64,000 bases of DNA. Origin: Microbacterium hydrocarbonoxydans (lineage in GTDB: Bacteria; Actinomycetota; Actinomycetes; Actinomycetales; Microbacteriaceae). Made by a program: the position numbers and the translations under genes. The notes beneath the pieces are model-generated. The model was not told where the DNA came from. It searched no databases and saw nothing but the letters and a program-made list of their open reading frames with translations. Shown here one piece after another: positions 59,424 to 64,000 of this stretch (within the stretch, counting starts at the first letter, position 1; every line of letters starts with the position of its first letter). The stretch covers positions 62,001 through 126,000 of the forward strand of contig NZ_JAMBOY010000006.1 in NCBI RefSeq assembly GCF_023715885.1, given 5' to 3'.

Positions 59424-59426
59424 GGG

Positions 59427-59900
59427 TTACGACTGGTCGAAGCCCGCGGACTCCGCGTCCGCGTGCGCGATGCCCCCGTGACCCGAGATGTTGATGTTCT
59501 CCGGCGAGAGGAGGAACACCTTCGAGGTCACGCGCTCGATGCGGCCGTAGAGGCCCAGCGAGAGACCGGAGGCGAAGTCGATCAGCCGGCGGGCGTCCGC
59601 ATCGCTCATCTGCGAGAGGTTGATGATGACCGGCACGCCCTCGCGGAAGCTCTCGGCGATGAGCTGCGCATCGCGGTACTGCTTGGGGTGCACGGTGAGA
59701 ATCTCGTTCACTGCCCCTCCTGCGGGCTGTCGCACCGCGACGGGACGACGCAGCGGGGTGATCGGGGCGGGGGCCGGCTCGTCGCGTTCGCGGTCACGCT
59801 CTCGGTGGGCACGGGCCGGGGCCTGCTGCTCCTCCTCGTAGACCTCTTCCTCGTCGGCGAGGCCGAGATACACCATGGTCTTCTTCAGCGGGTTACCCAT
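59427..59900 (-). CDS. sepF: Cell division protein SepF
   Basis: Membrane anchor of FtsZ in actinobacteria. The 157-residue protein has the amphipathic membrane-binding N-terminus ([19 protein letters not shown]), an Arg/Pro linker and the FtsZ-binding core ([33 protein letters not shown]). GGAGGA precedes the ATG. It lies between yggS and yggT. Confidence 0.95.
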   Translation of the reverse strand: MGNPLKKTMVYLGLADEEEVYEEEQQAPARAHRERDRERDEPAPAPITPLRRPVAVRQPAGGAVNEILTVHPKQYRDAQLIAESFREGVPVIINLSQMSDADARRLIDFASGLSLGLYGRIERVTSKVFLLSPENINISGHGGIAHADAESAGFDQS

Positions 59901-59944
59901 CGTGTCCTCCGGTTCGAACGTGTCGGGCTGGTCTTGCTTAGAGG

Positions 59945-60625
59945 TTAACCCCGGTCGGGGCGGGGTCCTGTGATTGCGGAGCCGATCCGAAGGTGTGTCG
60001 CACCCGCAGAGATCGCCTCGACGAAGTCGCCGGTCATCCCGGCGGAGATCCACGCAGCTGAAGGGTCGACTGTCCGGACATCGTCGGAGATCGCACGCAG
60101 CCGCGCGAAGGCCGGGGCAGGGTCCTCGTCCAGGGGCGCAACGGCCATGACCCCGCGCAATCGCAGGGTGGGCAGGGAGAGCACGTGCTCCGCCAGCGCG
60201 CGCGCCGCATCGGGCGCGACGCCGCCGCGCCCGGGGTCGTCTGTGAGATTCACCTGGACCAGGACGTCGAGGATGCCGTCATCCTCCGCCGCCCCGTGCA
60301 GCGCGTCGGCGAGGCGCTCGCGGTCGACGGAGTGCACAGCATCCGCGCTCCGTCTGATCGCGGCCGCCTTGTTGGTCTGCGCCTGTCCGATGAAGTGCCA
60401 CCGGACGCCGACACCCTCGAGCTCGGCCGTCTTCGCAGAGAGTTCCTGTTGCCGATTCTCCCCCACATCAGTCACGCCGAGAGACGCAAGCTCCCGAACG
60501 AGCGGTGCGGGGTGGAACTTGGTGACGACGATCCGCGTGATCTCCTGCGGGTCGCGGCCGGCCAGGCGCGCGGCGTCGGCGATCCGCTCATCGATCGCCG
60601 ACAGCCGTGCCGCCAGGTCGGTCAC
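59945..60625 (-). CDS. yggS: YggS-family PLP-binding protein
   Basis: A 226-residue PLP homeostasis protein (PLPBP family), a TIM barrel without known enzymatic activity. The PLP lysine is K36 in VVTKFHP, with GENRQQEL and [12 protein letters not shown] further on and MTGDFVEAI near the end. The ATG overlaps the ftsZ stop in ATGA. Its place in the division operon is conserved. Confidence 0.93.
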   Translation of the reverse strand: MTDLAARLSAIDERIADAARLAGRDPQEITRIVVTKFHPAPLVRELASLGVTDVGENRQQELSAKTAELEGVGVRWHFIGQAQTNKAAAIRRSADAVHSVDRERLADALHGAAEDDGILDVLVQVNLTDDPGRGGVAPDAARALAEHVLSLPTLRLRGVMAVAPLDEDPAPAFARLRAISDDVRTVDPSAAWISAGMTGDFVEAISAGATHLRIGSAITGPRPDRG

Positions 60626-61779
60626 TTCAGGAATTCGGGGATGTCGATGTCGTCGTCTGCGAACGCCGGCTCGATGCTCGTCGCGGTGACGCGCTGCGGA
60701 GCCGGCTCGTTCTTCTCGGCCTGCTCGGATGCGGCGGGCGCGCTCTCCTCGTCCTTCGAGAGCGTCACCTCGGGCAGCGTGCTGGCCGCAGCCGGCCGCG
60801 TGACCACCATCGGGTCGAGGCGCAGCGAGGGCTCGCCACCGTCGAATCCGGCCGCGATCACCGTGACGCGCACCTCGTCGCCGAGGGTGTCGTCGATGAC
60901 CGTACCGAAGATGATGTTCGCCTCGGGGTGCGCGGCCTCCTTGACGAGGTCGGCGGCGTCGTGGATCTCGAAGATGCCGAGGTTCGACCCACCCTGGATC
61001 GACAGCAGCACACCGTGCGCTCCCTCGATGCTCGCCTCGAGCAGCGGGGACTCGACCGCGAGCTCGGCGGCCTTGATCGCCCGATCAGCGCCCCGCGCGG
61101 ATCCGATGCCCATGAGCGCGGAACCCGCACCCTGCATGACGGACTTCACGTCGGCGAAGTCGAGGTTGATGAGACCGGGGGTCGTGATGAGGTCTGTGAT
61201 GCCCTGCACACCGGCGAGGAGCACCTGGTCGGCCGTGGCGAACGCCTCGATCATCGAGATGCCGCGGTCGCTGATCTCCAGCAGTCGGTCATTCGGCACC
61301 ACGATGAGGGTGTCGACCTCTTCCTTGAGCTTGGAGACACCGGCCTCGGCCTGGCTCTGGCGACGACGACCCTCGAAGGAGAACGGCTTGGTGACGACAC
61401 CGATGGTCAGAGCGCCGATCGACTTCGCGATACGGGCGACCACGGGGGCGCCGCCGGTGCCGGTGCCGCCTCCCTCACCCGCGGTGACGAAGACCATGTC
61501 GGCACCGGTGAGCGCCTGCTCGATCTCCTCGGCGTGGTCCTCGGCGGCGCGACGGCCAACCTCGGGGTCGGCGCCGGCACCGAGTCCGCGCGTGAGCTCG
61601 CGGCCCACGTCGAGCTTGACGTCCGCGTCGCTCATGAGGAGCGCCTGGGCGTCGGTGTTCACGGCGATGAACTCGACTCCGCGGAGACCGAGTTCGATCA
61701 TGCGGTTGACGGCGTTGACGCCGCCACCGCCGACGCCGACGACCTTGATCACGGCGAGGTAGTTCTGGTTCTGGCTCAT
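60622..61779 (-). CDS. ftsZ: Cell division protein FtsZ
   Basis: Tubulin-like GTPase that forms the division ring. The 385-residue protein has the GTP-binding tubulin signature [12 protein letters not shown] near residue 102, the T7 region NLDFADVK and the extreme C-terminal peptide [11 protein letters not shown] that binds SepF and other partners. GGAGG precedes the ATG at 61779. A palindrome-bearing promoter lies upstream. Confidence 0.98.
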   Translation of the reverse strand: MSQNQNYLAVIKVVGVGGGGVNAVNRMIELGLRGVEFIAVNTDAQALLMSDADVKLDVGRELTRGLGAGADPEVGRRAAEDHAEEIEQALTGADMVFVTAGEGGGTGTGGAPVVARIAKSIGALTIGVVTKPFSFEGRRRQSQAEAGVSKLKEEVDTLIVVPNDRLLEISDRGISMIEAFATADQVLLAGVQGITDLITTPGLINLDFADVKSVMQGAGSALMGIGSARGADRAIKAAELAVESPLLEASIEGAHGVLLSIQGGSNLGIFEIHDAADLVKEAAHPEANIIFGTVIDDTLGDEVRVTVIAAGFDGGEPSLRLDPMVVTRPAAASTLPEVTLSKDEESAPAASEQAEKNEPAPQRVTATSIEPAFADDDIDIPEFLK

Positions 61780-61841
61780 GGCCGGCCTCCGAATAATCGA
61801 GCCTGTTCGATGGAGAGCCACCCCCGCCGGTTGAACCTTAA

Positions 61842-61875
61842 ACCTCAACTAGAGGTGTAAAGTATTTCCCGGCAA
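61842..61875 (-). promoter_or_regulatory. ftsZ promoter with inverted repeat
   Basis: On the minus strand TTGCCG (61870-61875) and TCTAGT (61848-61853) with a 16-base spacer are a plausible sigma-70 type promoter. ACCTC-N5-GAGGT (61842-61856) overlaps the -10, a possible operator in the 178-bp ftsQ-ftsZ gap. Confidence 0.45.
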
Positions 61876-61957
61876 TGGTTTCTCTTGTTCGAAGGTAAGC
61901 GCCGCATGGGTGCGCGCGCGCAGCGACACGGGCGTGTCGTGTGTTTGCCGCGCGAAC

Positions 61958-62881
61958 TCAGCCCACGACGACCGCGTGCGGCGAGGTCACGTCGATCGAC
62001 GACGCCCCCGGCACGGAGAGCAGCGTCTTCGCGAGGACCTCGCTCTTCAGAGGCGAGTTCTCGGAGTTGCCCCACACGATCGTCAAGCCTGTGCTCAGCG
62101 TCAGAGTGACGTCGTCGGGCGTCGTCGCCGTGACGTCGGTGAGCGCCGCCCGCAGATCCGCCGGGACCGAGCGCACCACGAGCCCCGCAGACTCGAACGT
62201 GGCGGAGTCGGTGCCTCCGGTGATGTTGAGGATCGGCTGACCCGCCGGCTGGTCGGAGGTCGTCGACAGCGCGACGCCCGCGGCATCCACCAGCGTGTAC
62301 CCCGCGTCGGAGCGCATGACTCCGACGGGAGTGCGCTCGACGATGCGCACCGTGAGGTCGTGCGGCGGTTTCGCCTCGAGCGCGTAGGTCTCTATGAGCG
62401 GGAACGCGAGCAGCGATGCCTTGACCTCGCTCGAATCCACGAGCGCGAGCGGGGTGCCCAGCTGATCCGCGAGCGCGGCCTCGAGGCTGGCGGGGTCGAG
62501 CGTCGTCGCGCCGACCACGGTGATCTTCTCGACGGCGAACAGCGGACTGTACGCCGCGGCGACGCTCCCGCCCACGACCAGCACAGCGGCCCCGACCACG
62601 CTCAGCCAGACGATCCTGCGGCGACGGGACCGCTGCGTGAACCGCCGGATCTCCGCACGAAGCGCCTTCCGCCGCGCTCGCGCGGCACGCCAGACGTCAC
62701 GCGCAGACATCTCCCGGTCGTCATCGACGGCCTCCGTCAGAGGGATCTCCGAGATCGTCCCCGGTGCCGCTCCGCCTCGTTCGACGACGCCCTGTCCGGC
62801 CGCGGTGTTCGGGCGACGTCGCGCGGGCGCGTTCTCCGCGGATTCACCGGCAGGCGTCGGGAGCGGGGGCGGGCGGCGCAT
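61958..62881 (-). CDS. ftsQ: Cell division protein FtsQ
   Basis: Links the inner and outer parts of the divisome. The 307-residue protein has a long cytoplasmic tail (1-88, Pro- and Arg-rich), one helix (about 89-110, VWLSVVGAAVLVVGGSVAAA) and an extracellular POTRA domain (VEKITVVGATTLDPASLEAAL) followed by the beta-rich FtsQ domain. It starts three bases after murC. Confidence 0.94.
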   Translation of the reverse strand: MRRPPPLPTPAGESAENAPARRRPNTAAGQGVVERGGAAPGTISEIPLTEAVDDDREMSARDVWRAARARRKALRAEIRRFTQRSRRRRIVWLSVVGAAVLVVGGSVAAAYSPLFAVEKITVVGATTLDPASLEAALADQLGTPLALVDSSEVKASLLAFPLIETYALEAKPPHDLTVRIVERTPVGVMRSDAGYTLVDAAGVALSTTSDQPAGQPILNITGGTDSATFESAGLVVRSVPADLRAALTDVTATTPDDVTLTLSTGLTIVWGNSENSPLKSEVLAKTLLSVPGASSIDVTSPHAVVVG

Positions 62882-62884
62882 GCG

Positions 62885-64000
62885 CTACGCCTCGGTGGTC
62901 CGCAGCGACTCGAGCACCTGCGGGATGATCTGGTAGACGTTGCCGCACCCCAGCGTGATCACGTAATCGCCCTCTCGGGCGACGGATGCGGTGTAGTCGG
63001 CAGCCTGCTGCCAGTCGGCGACGTAGTGCACATGGGACGGGTCGCGGAACGCGCCGCTCACCAGTTCGCCGGTGACCCCGGGGACCGGGTCCTCCCGGGC
63101 GCCGTACACGTCGAGCATCACCGTGTGATCGGCATACGTCTCGAGCACGTCGGCGAACTCGCGGAACATGTGCTGCGTGCGCGAGTAGGTGTGCGGCTGC
63201 TGGATCGCGATGATGCGTCCGTCACCGGAGATCGACCGCATCGCCTCGAGCGCCGCGCGCACCTCGGTGGGGTGGTGAGAGTAGTCGTCGAAGACCGCGA
63301 CCCCTCGCTCGACGCCGTGCTTCTCGAGGCGTCGAACGGTGCCGGCGAAACCCTCGACGGCTCGCGCCGACTCCTCGAGTCCGAATCCCAGGGCTCGAAG
63401 CACGGCGACGGCACCCGCCGCATTCACGGCGTTGTGCACGCCCGGCACGGCCAACTGCAGGCGGACGCTCTCGTCGCCGTGCGTGAGGGTCGCGGCCACC
63501 GGGCCCGCGGCGACGATGTCGGTGATGCGGAGATCGGAGACCTCGGCCTGGCCGAAGGTCACGACGTTCGGGTGCGAGAGACCCGCACCCACGCGCAGCG
63601 CGCCCGCGTCGTCGCTCGAGATGACGACGGCCTCCGTCGCCGCGTCCGCGAAGCGCACGAACGCGTCGTGGAATGCCTCGTCCGATCCGTAGTGGTCGAG
63701 GTGGTCGGGGTCGACGTTGGTGATGAGGGCGACGGCGGTGTCGTAGAGCAGGAACGTGCCGTCCGACTCGTCGGCCTCGATCACGAACAGCTCGCCCGAG
63801 CCTGAGGCGCTCGAGACTCCGAGCTGCTCGATCACGCCACCGTTCACGAAGTTCGGGTCGGCGCCCAGCTCCTGGAGCGCCGTCACGATCATGCCGGTCG
63901 AGGTCGTCTTGCCGTGGGCTCCGGCGACCGACACGAGACGGCGGGAGCCGATCAGCCAGTGCAACGCCTGCGAGCGGTGGATGACGTGCAGGCCGCGCTC
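62885..64000 (-). CDS. murC: UDP-N-acetylmuramate--L-alanine ligase (5' end outside window)
   Basis: Adds L-alanine to UDP-MurNAc, the first amino acid of the peptidoglycan stem. The 371 residues in the window include the ATP loop [14 protein letters not shown], the [10 protein letters not shown] motif, the [13 protein letters not shown] region and [10 protein letters not shown]. The N-terminal UDP-binding part is cut off by the window edge. Followed by ftsQ, as in dcw clusters. Confidence 0.97.
   Translation of the reverse strand, partial: ERGLHVIHRSQALHWLIGSRRLVSVAGAHGKTTSTGMIVTALQELGADPNFVNGGVIEQLGVSSASGSGELFVIEADESDGTFLLYDTAVALITNVDPDHLDHYGSDEAFHDAFVRFADAATEAVVISSDDAGALRVGAGLSHPNVVTFGQAEVSDLRITDIVAAGPVAATLTHGDESVRLQLAVPGVHNAVNAAGAVAVLRALGFGLEESARAVEGFAGTVRRLEKHGVERGVAVFDDYSHHPTEVRAALEAMRSISGDGRIIAIQQPHTYSRTQHMFREFADVLETYADHTVMLDVYGAREDPVPGVTGELVSGAFRDPSHVHYVADWQQAADYTASVAREGDYVITLGCGNVYQIIPQVLESLRTTEA

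Overview
The window is a compact, high-GC, almost fully coding chromosomal segment from an actinomycete. RbpA, WhiA, a Wag31-type DivIVA with SepF, an actinobacterial diheme QcrC in a bcc-aa3 respiratory chain, and the murC-ftsQ-ftsZ-yggS-sepF-yggT-divIVA-lspA-rluA order point to Microbacteriaceae. Microbacterium is my best guess; the genus is inferred from gene order and protein style, not from a search. No insertion sequence, prophage, integrase or CRISPR array was seen.

Layout. 1-1200: 3' part of the trigger factor gene, tRNA-Pro(TGG) and tRNA-Gly(TCC). 1279-2481: an undescribed membrane-anchored putative metallopeptidase. 2556-9104 (minus): rbpA, secG, tpiA, pgk, gap, superoxide dismutase, whiA, rapZ. 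9149-13941: uvrC and uvrA. 13951-18029: a five-gene MoxR/DUF58/DUF4129 membrane cluster. 18092-19207: an OhrR-like MarR regulator divergent from a small Cys/His protein, then a TfoX-N protein. 19225-23186: uvrB, an MFS transporter and coaE. 23217-29850: a six-gene operon in which every junction is a 4-base start/stop overlap. It joins a sulfonate-type ABC importer to an acetyl-CoA synthetase, an O-acetylhomoserine sulfhydrylase and a CoA-binding protein. 30005-34670: rpsA, a 5'-3' exonuclease, a PHP protein and trpD. 34863-43917: ctaE-qcrC-qcrA-qcrB (plus) facing ctaC-ctaD-ctaF (minus), with RidA, GNAT and rhodanese genes between. 44015-50710: erpA, an M20 dipeptidase, a DUF3043 protein, pyrD, nrdR, hisD and a membrane protein. 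50822-54340: dnaE. 54401-56756: a more AT-rich accessory patch with an ECF sigma factor, its overlapping membrane partner and a GNAT enzyme. 56794-64000: rluA-like, lspA, divIVA, yggT, sepF, yggS, ftsZ, ftsQ and murC (5' end outside the window).

How it works together. Most genes are housekeeping: central glycolysis, protein export, nucleotide excision repair, aerobic respiration, replication and division. Two features cut across the segment. First, many transcription units have a TANNNT-like -10 element only 6-7 bases before the start codon and no usable Shine-Dalgarno sequence, which predicts leaderless mRNAs (uvrB, coaE, dnaE, trpD, marR and others). Second, genes inside operons are joined by ATGA, GTGA or TTGA overlaps. 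The most interesting less-understood items are the HEXXH-X18-E membrane protein, the sulfur/acetyl-CoA operon, the MarR palindrome with its small partner, the sigma-factor patch and the MoxR cluster.
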